Source: a virus
IMG/VR virus record: IMGVR_UViG_3300031726_000433
Span: 34,722 to 98,721 of that record
DNA: 64,000 bases
Reading direction: 5' to 3' (one strand)
A program made the position numbers and the translations under genes. The notes under the pieces were generated by a model. The model was not told the DNA's origin, did no database searches, and was given only the letters and a program-made list of their open reading frames with translations. Shown here piece by piece: positions 19,593 to 28,206 of this stretch (position 1 is its first letter; each line of letters opens with the position of its first letter).

Positions 19593-20342
19593 ATGAAAAT
19601 CTTGCTCCCAAAAAAGATTTGTAGAAATTGTGGAATTGAATATCCACGATCTGGAGCAAAGTTCTCATGTTCTACTAAGTGTCGTGATGAATACACGATG
19701 AAGAATTCTAGAGAAAGCATATCATGCGGAATATGCGAAAACATATTCGTAAAGATGAAGGTAGAAAAGAGAAAATTTTGCTCAATGAAGTGTGTTGGAG
19801 AGAACAACAGAAGATTAATTTCTGGAAAAAGAGATGAAAGTAAGCATGAAAACTTCAATTGCAAAACATGTGGAAAAGAATGTGACAGATTGAAGGGTGG
19901 TCAAGGTGGAAGTATTAAGCAATTCTGCAGCAGAGCTTGCAGGTCTAAATTTGTATGGACAGAAAAAAAACTTTCTGACAAAATGAGATCTAAAACATAT
20001 CTTGTCACTCTCAAGAATGGAAATGATTTAAAGGTTCGTTCTCGATGGGAAGCTGCTTTTATAAAGGACTATCTTGAAAAAGAAAATATAAACTTTGATT
20101 ATGAACCGACAATTAGATTACTGGACGGAAGCAGCTACACTCCAGATTTCTATTTAAATGAAAAAGATACATTCGTTGAGATAAAAGGATTTGAAAGAGG
20201 TCCTTCCTTAAAGAAGGTTAATTCTCTTCGAAACATGGGACGTACCGTTGTATATGCGACTGGGGAAGTACTGGAGAGAGATTTTGGGCTCAATCTCAAA
20301 ACAGATTATCTTAAAAGCATAACTCGGGAATACAATAAGTAA
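19593..20342 (+). CDS. Zinc-finger PD-(D/E)XK homing endonuclease, 249 aa
   Basis: Three Cys4 knuckles come first: C10-C13-C26-C30, C45-C48-C63-C67 and C90-C93-C112-C116. They are followed by a restriction-like nuclease fold with E153 (SRWEAA), D185 (YTPDFYL) and E196-x-K198 (FVEIKGF), the PD-(D/E)XK core seen in Vsr-like and phage homing enzymes. I chose ATG 19593, one base after the upstream stop; a TTG 15 bases earlier is in frame but would overlap the previous gene. No good ribosome site is visible, which is common for such mobile genes. It is inserted between structural genes and is probably a selfish free-standing endonuclease cutting a related phage's DNA. Nuclease class is firm; the homing role is inferred. 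Confidence 0.8.
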   Translation: MKILLPKKICRNCGIEYPRSGAKFSCSTKCRDEYTMKNSRESISCGICENIFVKMKVEKRKFCSMKCVGENNRRLISGKRDESKHENFNCKTCGKECDRLKGGQGGSIKQFCSRACRSKFVWTEKKLSDKMRSKTYLVTLKNGNDLKVRSRWEAAFIKDYLEKENINFDYEPTIRLLDGSSYTPDFYLNEKDTFVEIKGFERGPSLKKVNSLRNMGRTVVYATGEVLERDFGLNLKTDYLKSITREYNK

Positions 20343-20368
20343 TGTGTTAAGCCTAGGAGATTATTAAT

Positions 20369-21364
20369 ATTTCATTCAAAACTTTCGATTTGAGCCATGA
20401 CGTGGCGTCCATTGTATCCTCTATAAATGAGGTCGTCTCTGTATCAAGTTCTATATTCTACTTTGATCAGAACACAAAGAAGTATTCAAACATCGCCTCT
20501 TCATCTGCAGGAGCAGATCTTGGTGGCTATTTCCAGACCATATTCGATTCCTCTCCAACGAGTTCACTAAGTACTGCTCTCATGGATGTCACTTATGGTT
20601 ATGCAACCACATCATCGTTCAATCTTCCAGTAACAGCAACAGCTTCTCAGAACGAAAAGATTAAGATTTATAGAATGATGGCTTCTTCATTACTCGGGAG
20701 TCCAGATTCGCTCTTTACAGTCAACAGCGTTCAGCAACCAGAGTGCTTCTTCATCATGCTGAAGAGAGGAATTCAGAAGGACGAGATCAAGAAAGGTAGT
20801 ACGTCTCTTATCATCAATCAGACAAGCGCGCAAATAACTGCGTCTGACGATGGAGCAACGTCAAACTTCAAGCAGACTGTTGGTGGAGACTATGCTCCGT
20901 TGAAGTACAATGGAACGGGAAGTGAAATTGGGCAGGTGTGGTACAACGCCGGTGTGATTGTTATTCCAGATAGTACGGCCTGGGTAGCTGGCACGACGTT
21001 CTGGTCTGGAAGCAAGACGCTAGAGAACCTTCAATCGTCAGGAACTATCAATCAGTTGGCTGATGGTCTTAGAACTCACCTAGAAAAGATTAACATTCAC
21101 AACCAGACAAACTTGTACTCAACGATCTATTTCTGCAGAGCAACGAACTCTGAATTCAACTACTCAAGCAATCCAACGTTTGTTGATTCCAATAAGAGAA
21201 TCAGAGTAACATCAGGTAGCAACATCCTACAGACCAGATCCTATGTCACAACAGTTGGTCTATACGATGCAAATGACAACCTATTGGCAGTTGCTAAGGT
21301 CAACAAGCCTATAACCAAGTCACCTGATAGTGAAGCGATCTTCAGAATCAGACTCGACTACTAA
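20369..21364 (+). CDS. Virion protein, probable ATT start, 331 aa
   Basis: The frame from TTG 20390 lacks a ribosome site. The same frame runs upstream to ATT 20369, with AGGAGA at 20355-20360 and an 8-base spacer. That start gives the N terminus (M)SFKTFDLSHDV, which resembles the MSVFRKFDRNDI start of the next gene. The C-terminal half also matches that gene: GVIVIPDSTAW against GLIVFTDKTIV, IYFCRATNSEFNYSSNPTF against FNCRLSTAQANASNNPTF, and VGLYDANDNLLAVAKV against VGLYNEDRQLVAVAKL. The two are paralogues and probably form related virion parts. Function is unknown. Start assignment is moderate; the gene itself is firm. Confidence 0.75.
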   Translation: MSFKTFDLSHDVASIVSSINEVVSVSSSIFYFDQNTKKYSNIASSSAGADLGGYFQTIFDSSPTSSLSTALMDVTYGYATTSSFNLPVTATASQNEKIKIYRMMASSLLGSPDSLFTVNSVQQPECFFIMLKRGIQKDEIKKGSTSLIINQTSAQITASDDGATSNFKQTVGGDYAPLKYNGTGSEIGQVWYNAGVIVIPDSTAWVAGTTFWSGSKTLENLQSSGTINQLADGLRTHLEKINIHNQTNLYSTIYFCRATNSEFNYSSNPTFVDSNKRIRVTSGSNILQTRSYVTTVGLYDANDNLLAVAKVNKPITKSPDSEAIFRIRLDY

Positions 21365-21381
21365 GTTTATATCGAGAATAC

Positions 21382-23274
21382 ATGAGTGTCTTTAGAAAAT
21401 TCGACAGAAATGACATTCTTTTCTCTACTGTTCACACTAGACCTAAGGTGTCTGTTGGATTAAGAAGAAACCAAGATGGTGTAACTTGGGATTGGTTTGG
21501 TTCAACTGGTGCTTCTGGATCATTAAGTTTATACGGTGGAATTAGATCAAGATACAATGTAAAATCAAGTGACTTTAGTTCATCTGGTATAGCGATATAT
21601 CCACTTGATCCACTTGATACTCATAGTATAGATAAAGTTGTTTTTGTCTCTGGATCTTATCCGTCGACAGGTTCGATACGTCTCGTCACATGCGATAATA
21701 CTCCATACTCATCTTTTCTAGATGTCACGGACACACAGTGGTATGACGAGCATTTTAGTCCAATAGAATTGTTATTCGATCATTACTCAAAGTTTGATTC
21801 AAATTATTTTCTTGGTTCTCACGATTTTTATGTTCTTCACTCAAATCTCTGGTATCCATCTTCCGGATGGGGACAAAGCGTCGTGTTTTCAGGAGCGCTA
21901 TCTTCTCACCCAATAACATCAACCTCTTCATTTACTGCCGAAGCATGGATAAAACCAACGTCGCAGGTTATGACAAATCAATTCATAATTGGACAATCTG
22001 GATTGTGGAGAGTAGCATTAACGAGTTCAAACGGATCATCTGCAGATTTAGTTTTAAGTATCACAAGTGGATCAACTGTTGCAACAACTGGATCGAATAA
22101 TTTTGATGTTCAACCTGGAGTGTGGTCACATGTTGCTGTGGCTGTAAGTGGTGGTGTATCTGCGAGTTTTTATGTCAATGGACAATTGAAGTCTAATCTT
22201 CAAGTTCCTCTTACGATTCAAAGTGGTTCTTCTACAAAACCGTTGCTGTTGGTATCAGATGTATCATCTTCTGCTCCTGTATTAAGTCCTCTTCCGTCAA
22301 CGGGACTCATAGGCGGGCTGAATGGATATATTTTTGAAACAAGACTGTGGAATTCTGTCAGAACAGCAGCTGAGATCTCATCTAGTTTTTGTTCAACGCT
22401 TATAGCTTCTTCATCTTCTAATCTTTTACATTATGCAAGATTAAATGATGGAGCTTTTTCTTCATTACATGGCTTTAATCATGGCGAAGGTGTTTTTGAT
22501 TATAGCGCAAATGCAAATCACGGATACTTCCTCTTATCTTCTTCAATTGGGATCGGTTTCGAGTGGGAAAGAAATGATCATCCAACATTCAAAACAAGAT
22601 ATCAAATCGTAGATACTGATATAAACAGAGTTAAACTTTTCCACATTCCAAGCATGTTCTATGGAAGACAAATAGAACCAGGATCAGTAAAGATAGTAGA
22701 TAATTCAAGAAATGATTGGCAGCCTGGTTCTGGCATTACATTTTATTCAGGAATTAAAAAGGTATATATTGACGACGGAAAAGGTACGTTGTTCTTATCT
22801 GGATCAGTTTCAAGACAAATATCAAATGAAGACTATACGGGAAATACAAGGTGCAAAGTAGGAAATGTGTTTTATTCTGAGGGTTTGATAGTTTTCACAG
22901 ACAAGACGATAGTACAGACGTTTGTAGATAAGGAATCAACTCGTGCTCAAGTGTTTGATGCAGATGTACTTCCAGCTTTTACTCTAGAATTTAGAGGTAA
23001 TGCAAGAATCCATACCAAGACATTCAATTGCAGACTGTCGACGGCGCAGGCGAATGCATCCAATAATCCAACATTCAGCTACCTTGATGATAATGGCACC
23101 GAAGCCACGGATGATGATCGTATGGTGGTTGAGAGGGTGGATGGGATCACATATATTACAGCTGTCGGTCTATACAATGAGGATAGACAACTTGTAGCTG
23201 TCGCGAAGTTAGCTCAACCAATAAGAAAGAGAGAGAAGGACAAGATAAATATTAGATTGAAGATGGATTTCTAA
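21382..23274 (+). CDS. Virion protein with LamG domain, paralogue of the gene at 20369
   Basis: The 630-aa product has the same C-terminal module as its upstream neighbour (last 200 residues, ending NIRLKMDF) and a similar start. It carries in addition a LamG/concanavalin-like jelly-roll at about residues 165-390: FTAEAWIKPTSQ, GVWSHVAVAVSGGVSASFYVNGQ and GYIFETRLWNSVRTAAEI. The LamG domain resembles those in the first gene of the window. This looks like duplication followed by insertion of a lectin-like domain, giving a possible glycan-binding appendage protein. ATG at 21382; the stop is followed by the ribosome site of the resolvase gene. Confidence 0.7.
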   Translation: MSVFRKFDRNDILFSTVHTRPKVSVGLRRNQDGVTWDWFGSTGASGSLSLYGGIRSRYNVKSSDFSSSGIAIYPLDPLDTHSIDKVVFVSGSYPSTGSIRLVTCDNTPYSSFLDVTDTQWYDEHFSPIELLFDHYSKFDSNYFLGSHDFYVLHSNLWYPSSGWGQSVVFSGALSSHPITSTSSFTAEAWIKPTSQVMTNQFIIGQSGLWRVALTSSNGSSADLVLSITSGSTVATTGSNNFDVQPGVWSHVAVAVSGGVSASFYVNGQLKSNLQVPLTIQSGSSTKPLLLVSDVSSSAPVLSPLPSTGLIGGLNGYIFETRLWNSVRTAAEISSSFCSTLIASSSSNLLHYARLNDGAFSSLHGFNHGEGVFDYSANANHGYFLLSSSIGIGFEWERNDHPTFKTRYQIVDTDINRVKLFHIPSMFYGRQIEPGSVKIVDNSRNDWQPGSGITFYSGIKKVYIDDGKGTLFLSGSVSRQISNEDYTGNTRCKVGNVFYSEGLIVFTDKTIVQTFVDKESTRAQVFDADVLPAFTLEFRGNARIHTKTFNCRLSTAQANASNNPTFSYLDDNGTEATDDDRMVVERVDGITYITAVGLYNEDRQLVAVAKLAQPIRKREKDKINIRLKMDF

Positions 23275-23283
23275 GGAGATCTA

Positions 23284-23907
23284 ATGTTATTCGGTTGGGA
23301 CATCTCTACGTCAGTTATCGGTTTTACCGTCTTGGATGATTCTGGTAAATGGGTAAAGTCTGACTACTTTGATTTCAAGAAGTTAGATGCCAAGTCTCTG
23401 CACGATAAAATGGATGAATGTACTTGGTGGGTTCATGATCAACTAGAATCTTATTCTTCTGGTTCTCACCATCATTACTTTGAAGACAAGCTTGGAAATT
23501 TTGCATTTGGAAAGACTCAGATGCAAACATTGATGAAGCTTGCAGCATTCAATACTTTATTCTCATACGAAGTTATTAGAATTCACAACGAGATTTGTAC
23601 ATTCGAAGCTGGTGGATTAGGGATGGGATCAACTCATATTCATCCGTCTACTGTTAAGTCAATCATGAAACGAGAAGGTCTGATAATTCCAAAGGGATCT
23701 AAAGAAAAGAAGAAGATAACATTAGACTTTGTGATGAAAAAGCTTCCTGAATTTCCCATTGTGTATAACAGAAATGATAAACCACAGCCATTTTGCTTCG
23801 ATATGGCTGACAGTTTCATCACAGTTAGGGCTGGTTATTTGAGATCCTATTTATTAGGTGACTCCTCAACAAAAACTACAAGCGATTCGGAAGACTCTGA
23901 ATCATGA
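23284..23907 (+). CDS. RuvC-like Holliday junction resolvase (RNase H fold), 207 aa
   Basis: Acidic residues sit where a RuvC-type nuclease needs them: D6 in LFGWDISTS (strand 1), E67 in HYFEDKLG, and D173 and D176 in FCFDMADSF. The HPSTVKSIM segment corresponds to the DNA-binding part of the family. The expected job is cutting branched DNA made by recombination or replication, for resolution before packaging. ATG 23284 has AAGGAGA just before it. Its 3' end overlaps the primase start by 50 bases, and the Mre11-Rad50 fusion follows, forming a recombination and replication island. The C-terminal 20 residues are Ser/Thr/acidic and probably a tail. Length is typical of phage RuvC-like enzymes. 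Confidence 0.8.
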   Translation: MLFGWDISTSVIGFTVLDDSGKWVKSDYFDFKKLDAKSLHDKMDECTWWVHDQLESYSSGSHHHYFEDKLGNFAFGKTQMQTLMKLAAFNTLFSYEVIRIHNEICTFEAGGLGMGSTHIHPSTVKSIMKREGLIIPKGSKEKKKITLDFVMKKLPEFPIVYNRNDKPQPFCFDMADSFITVRAGYLRSYLLGDSSTKTTSDSEDSES

Positions 23908-24778
23908 GCAGATAACGAAGGGTGACGAAGTAGTATTCTTCTGTCCTCGTTGCAATCATCATAAGCCAAAACTCAGTGTAAATCTACTAACTGAGATATT
24001 TCATTGTTGGATATGCGATTGGAAGGGCAAAAACATTGCACCTCTTCTTGAAAAGAACTCAAAAGAGAAACAGGAGTACATCGAAGAGTTAAAAGAAAAG
24101 TCGCTAACTCCAGTTGCAAAGCAGGAGAAGAAGTATGATCCACTTGTACTTCCAATAGAATTTAAAACACTTTCAAAAGAATGGTCAGGACCCTATTATA
24201 AAGCAGCAGTTAGATATCTCTCTGAAAGAGGAATCGAAAGAGAAGATATTCTTAAGTGGAAACTTGGGTATTGTGAAGATGGTGATTACAAATACAGGAT
24301 CATTATTCCGTCGTTCGACGATTATGGACATCTAAACTTCTTTACTGGTAGAGCTTTTTACGATAACAATCCCAAGAAGTATAAGAATGGAAATTTTTGT
24401 AAGGACATCATCTTTAATGACTATCTTATTGATTGGAATAAGCCAATTACAATTACTGAAGGTCCATTCGATGCTTTCAAGATAAGCAAGAACGCCATAG
24501 CACTCCAAGGAAGCACACTTAGTTATAGGTCAAAGTTGTTCTCAAAAATAGTTCTGTCTGGAGTAGATGTTCACTTCGCCATGGATACAGATGCTTTTGA
24601 AAAGCAATTAGACATTATTGACAATTTTCTATCGTACGGTGTAACATGTCATTACGTAAATCTCAATGGCAAGAAAGACGTCGGAGAAATGACGAAGAGT
24701 GAATTTGACACTGTTGCATCAAGATCAATCGAAATAAAATCGGATCTAGATATTCTTAGAATGAGGGCCAGAGTTTGA
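23858..24778 (+). CDS. DNA primase with zinc finger and TOPRIM domain, 306 aa
   Basis: An N-terminal zinc ribbon uses C29, C32, C50 and C53 (CPRCNHHKPKLS ... FHCWICDWKG), as in CHC2-type primases. TOPRIM motifs follow at about residues 197-207 (ITEGPFDAFK, glutamate motif) and 238-244 (FAMDTDAF, DxD). This is the architecture of primases that lay RNA primers at the fork, comparable in role to T4 gp61. GTG 23858 is the only plausible start ahead of the zinc finger and makes a 50-base overlap with the resolvase gene. The stop overlaps the TTG start of the next gene, implying coupling. No helicase domain is present, so it should act with a separate helicase. Confidence 0.85.
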   Translation: MTPQQKLQAIRKTLNHEQITKGDEVVFFCPRCNHHKPKLSVNLLTEIFHCWICDWKGKNIAPLLEKNSKEKQEYIEELKEKSLTPVAKQEKKYDPLVLPIEFKTLSKEWSGPYYKAAVRYLSERGIEREDILKWKLGYCEDGDYKYRIIIPSFDDYGHLNFFTGRAFYDNNPKKYKNGNFCKDIIFNDYLIDWNKPITITEGPFDAFKISKNAIALQGSTLSYRSKLFSKIVLSGVDVHFAMDTDAFEKQLDIIDNFLSYGVTCHYVNLNGKKDVGEMTKSEFDTVASRSIEIKSDLDILRMRARV

Positions 24779-27700
24779 AAATAGTACACATAAGCGATAT
24801 CCACATCAGAAATTTGAAGTATCACTCTGAGTACAAGAGAGTTTTTGAAAACTTGTATAAGAAGCTTGATCAAATTAAACCAGACTTGATAATCAACACT
24901 GGAGATACGGCTCATACAAAGACTCAGATTAGTCCCGAATTCGTAGAGATGGCATCGGAGCATATGAGAAGAGCCAGTGAGTATGCTCCTTATCACATGA
25001 TTCTTGGAAATCATGATATGAATATGATGAATGCAGATCGCCAGGATGCGATCACACCAATCATTGACAGCATTAAGAGCGATAAGATTTTCCTGCATAA
25101 GAAGTCAGGATTGTCATTTACTTTCAAGAGTGGTGGAGTAAACTACAATTTCTGGACTTTCTCACTAGCAGATAGAGAACGATATCCAATCCCATCAGAT
25201 TGGGCTAAGCTAAAGGATGATGTTAACATAGGGTTATTCCATGGTTCTGTTACTCACTGTGTAACAGATATGAATTGGAGAATGACTCAGGTAGAACATG
25301 ATCTGACAATATTCGACGGTTTAGACTTCGCTTTCCTTGGTGATATTCACAAACAACAATTCTTTAGAGAAAGAACAATAGCATATCCAGGTTCTTTGAT
25401 TCAGCAAAACTTTGGAGAAGAGCTTGAAAAAGGGTTTCTGTTGTGGGAACTGAATGGGAAATCAAAGTATAACGTTACTTCACATATCCTTGATGGAAGC
25501 AGAAAGTTCCATACAATAAGATTGAATACAGATCTCTCAATTCCAGACTTGAAAATTGAAGAGGGTTCAAGAATAAGAATAAGCCCTCCCGTAACAATAA
25601 CGTTGGCACAGCAGAAGGAAATTGAGAAGAAGGTAAAGCTTCAGTTCAAGCCTTATGATGTAATTACATTGTCTGCTGTTGATATGGGAATGCAGAAGGC
25701 CACATCTGGTAAGGACACAGCATCAATAGAAAATTTGCGTGAGCTTAATGCACAAGAAAAGCTCATACGTGAATATCTTAAGCCAAAGAATCTAAGTGAA
25801 AAGATTCTGCAAAAGGTTCTAGATCTTAATAGGAAGTATCAGATACATGTAGAACAGGATGATGATACAACAAGAAATATCCAGTGGAAAGTTAACAAAC
25901 TATTGTGGTCCAACTTCTTTAACTACGGTGAAAATAATCTAATTGACTTCTCTCAAATTCCAGGGTTGAGTGGTATCTTTGCACCGAACGCATCAGGAAA
26001 GTCTAACTTTATAGACATACTGTTAGAGACGTGTTTCGATGCTACAACTAAGGGTGTGAACAAGAACATTTATCTGATCAACGATAACAAGGATAATGCT
26101 ACAGCAATCGCTGATATCACAGTGAATGATCAGAATTACATGATCGAGAGAACTGTTGAAAGAATAAAGTATGGCACAAGAAAGCTGGAAGAGTCGAAGG
26201 AGTGGGGAAAGACATCTGTAAACTTTTCAATGTTGGACGGCCTTGGTGGAACAGAATCATTAGAAGGAACTCTTAGACCAGAGACTGAAAGAAACATAAG
26301 ACAGCGTCTCGGGACGTTCGATGACTTCATGCTCACTTCACTCTCAGCTCAGTGGAATCCGATGGACGTTATTGGAGTCAAAGAAACTAAGAGAAAGGAA
26401 ATCTTCTACAAGTTCTTTGACCTCGATATTTTTGCTCAGAAGGGATTGTTGGCTAAGGACGAGAGCAAGGAATTCTTTGGTAGATTACATGAACTTGAGG
26501 AAAGTGGTATTGAGGATGCAATTAAACAATATACATTCAAGATAAAGCAGAGAGAGGAAGCAATTGCTGAAATCAATAAGTTGATAACCACTAACACAGA
26601 CGCTCTCGAGATGATAGACGCAAATATTCTTCATTATACATCACTGAAGAAAAATGTAGACATATCTTGGAAGGACCTTGGTGACTGGGCAGGAAGAATC
26701 AAGAAAGCTGATCTTTCGATAGAGTCAAATGAGATTAAGTTAAAAGAGCTTGTAGAGAGACTGGCTGCTGTCGATATGGATCTCGCAAAGGTTCTTAAGT
26801 TAGAGCAGCGCTTTGATCTCGAAAAGTTCGAAGTTGCCGAAAAGAGAATAGAAGAGATTTTCGGGATCATAAGTGAAATCAAGATAAGAGCAAATGAAAA
26901 GACAGGCAATCTTAACTACCACAAGGAGAATGTCAAATTACTTGGTCAGGTACCATGTGGTGATAAATTTCCATCATGTAAGTTCTTGGTTAACGCATTT
27001 GATTCTAAGAATAAGATAACTGAAATAGAACTAGAGTTAGAGGATCTTTCTAAGAGAAACTTGACGCTTTATAATGAGCGTGAAGAATTGTGGCCGTTAA
27101 AGAACAAGCTTGATGCATACAGAGAATTTACAGGCGAGAAAGAATCACTAACATCTCGAAGTGATAATCTTAAACTTCAAATAGAGAATATGAAGTTAAA
27201 GATTGAAAGTCTGCAGTCTGAAAAGGAACAGGCTGTGGCCGACAAGGAGAAGTACGAAAAGGCAGAAGGCGATCTCGAAAACAATAAGATGTACGATCAG
27301 ATGATTAGCAATTGCCAGAATAACAAGATTGGAGTCGTAAAATCTTTGGAAGAACTGCAAAAAGATCTCTCGACTAATGATAGACTACTTGGAGCCGACC
27401 AGGGTATTCTAGAAAAGCTCTCTTCTCAAATATCAGAGCTTGAAGATCTTCGTGATATGTGCACGGCATTTGAAGTCTATGGCCAGGCTATGGGCAAGGA
27501 TGGAATCGCTTACCAGATTCTTGCGCAGAAGATTCCAATGATCAATGAAGAGATTAACAAGATTCTCTCCAACTCTGCAGACTTCAATGTTCACATAGAA
27601 CATGATCCGGAAGAACAATCCATCAGATTCTTTATTCAGTACGGTCAATACAAGAGTAGACTCTTGGAGTTGGGATCCGGAGCAGAGAAATTCTTAGGTT

Positions 27701-27954
27701 CTCTTGCTATCAGAGTTGGACTTCTAAACATGTCCAATCTTCCCAAGACAAACATGTTCATTATAGACGAAGGATTCGGTAAGCTTGATCCTAAGAATCT
27801 AGAGAGCATTCAGAGAATGTTTGACTACTTAAGAACAGTGTTTGAACATATCATCGTTATCAGTCACCTCGATACAATGAAGGACATGGTTGATAACATC
27901 ATAGAGATTACAACTGACGATGAAGGTTATGCTCATCTAAATGTTGGAGGATAA
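24775..27954 (+). CDS. Fused Mre11-like nuclease and Rad50-like SMC ATPase (gp47-gp46 type), 1059 aa
   Basis: TTG start at 24775 overlaps the primase stop. Residues 1-370 hold calcineurin-type phosphoesterase motifs: SDIH (D8, H10), NTGD (D44), GNHD (79-81), LFHGSVTH and FLGDIHKQQ, as in SbcD, Mre11 and T4 gp47. Residues about 380-1059 are the SMC-type ATPase: Walker A FAPNASGKSN (about 403-412), long coiled coils around a C728-x6-C735 pair at the hook position, signature ELGSGAEKF (about 965), Walker B MFIIDEGFGKLD (about 993) and switch ISHLD. The family resects DNA ends for recombination-dependent replication. In T4 and bacteria these are two proteins; here they are continuous with no stop. 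Identification is firm. Confidence 0.92.
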   Translation: MKIVHISDIHIRNLKYHSEYKRVFENLYKKLDQIKPDLIINTGDTAHTKTQISPEFVEMASEHMRRASEYAPYHMILGNHDMNMMNADRQDAITPIIDSIKSDKIFLHKKSGLSFTFKSGGVNYNFWTFSLADRERYPIPSDWAKLKDDVNIGLFHGSVTHCVTDMNWRMTQVEHDLTIFDGLDFAFLGDIHKQQFFRERTIAYPGSLIQQNFGEELEKGFLLWELNGKSKYNVTSHILDGSRKFHTIRLNTDLSIPDLKIEEGSRIRISPPVTITLAQQKEIEKKVKLQFKPYDVITLSAVDMGMQKATSGKDTASIENLRELNAQEKLIREYLKPKNLSEKILQKVLDLNRKYQIHVEQDDDTTRNIQWKVNKLLWSNFFNYGENNLIDFSQIPGLSGIFAPNASGKSNFIDILLETCFDATTKGVNKNIYLINDNKDNATAIADITVNDQNYMIERTVERIKYGTRKLEESKEWGKTSVNFSMLDGLGGTESLEGTLRPETERNIRQRLGTFDDFMLTSLSAQWNPMDVIGVKETKRKEIFYKFFDLDIFAQKGLLAKDESKEFFGRLHELEESGIEDAIKQYTFKIKQREEAIAEINKLITTNTDALEMIDANILHYTSLKKNVDISWKDLGDWAGRIKKADLSIESNEIKLKELVERLAAVDMDLAKVLKLEQRFDLEKFEVAEKRIEEIFGIISEIKIRANEKTGNLNYHKENVKLLGQVPCGDKFPSCKFLVNAFDSKNKITEIELELEDLSKRNLTLYNEREELWPLKNKLDAYREFTGEKESLTSRSDNLKLQIENMKLKIESLQSEKEQAVADKEKYEKAEGDLENNKMYDQMISNCQNNKIGVVKSLEELQKDLSTNDRLLGADQGILEKLSSQISELEDLRDMCTAFEVYGQAMGKDGIAYQILAQKIPMINEEINKILSNSADFNVHIEHDPEEQSIRFFIQYGQYKSRLLELGSGAEKFLGSLAIRVGLLNMSNLPKTNMFIIDEGFGKLDPKNLESIQRMFDYLRTVFEHIIVISHLDTMKDMVDNIIEITTDDEGYAHLNVGG

Positions 27955-27957
27955 AAT

Positions 27958-28200
27958 ATGTGGATTAAGAATACTGACGGAAAGAAAGATGCAGTTCTAA
28001 CAATGGCTACGCTTGGATTTGCTGTGGTGCTCATAAAGGTGCTTCTAGGGGGTTCTCACTTCCACATAGGTAACCAGGAGGTTGTCATAGGAGTAATTGA
28101 CGGCAGTGTGATCGGCGCCCTTCTGACCCCAACCTTGGGAGCATATGTGGCCCGCAGGTACACAGACAAGAAGCTTCCTCCGCCAGCGGAACAGAAGTGA
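27958..28200 (+). CDS. Small membrane protein with two predicted helices, holin-like, 80 aa
   Basis: Two hydrophobic stretches (about residues 14-31, LTMATLGFAVVLIKVLL, and 43-64, VIGVIDGSVIGALLTPTLGAYV) are joined by a short loop, with a charged C terminus (RRYTDKKLPPPAEQK). ATG 27958 is preceded by GGAGG at the end of the previous gene. Size and topology fit a class II holin, but also many small phage membrane proteins. It sits directly before another membrane-anchored gene. No endolysin is present nearby, so a lysis role is only a possibility. Confidence 0.55.
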   Translation: MWIKNTDGKKDAVLTMATLGFAVVLIKVLLGGSHFHIGNQEVVIGVIDGSVIGALLTPTLGAYVARRYTDKKLPPPAEQK

Positions 28201-28206
28201 GGATAT

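Noticed and set aside
24652-25098. 148-codon minus-strand open frame
   Set aside because: Lies opposite the primase-Mre11 junction, whose plus-strand motifs are unmistakable.
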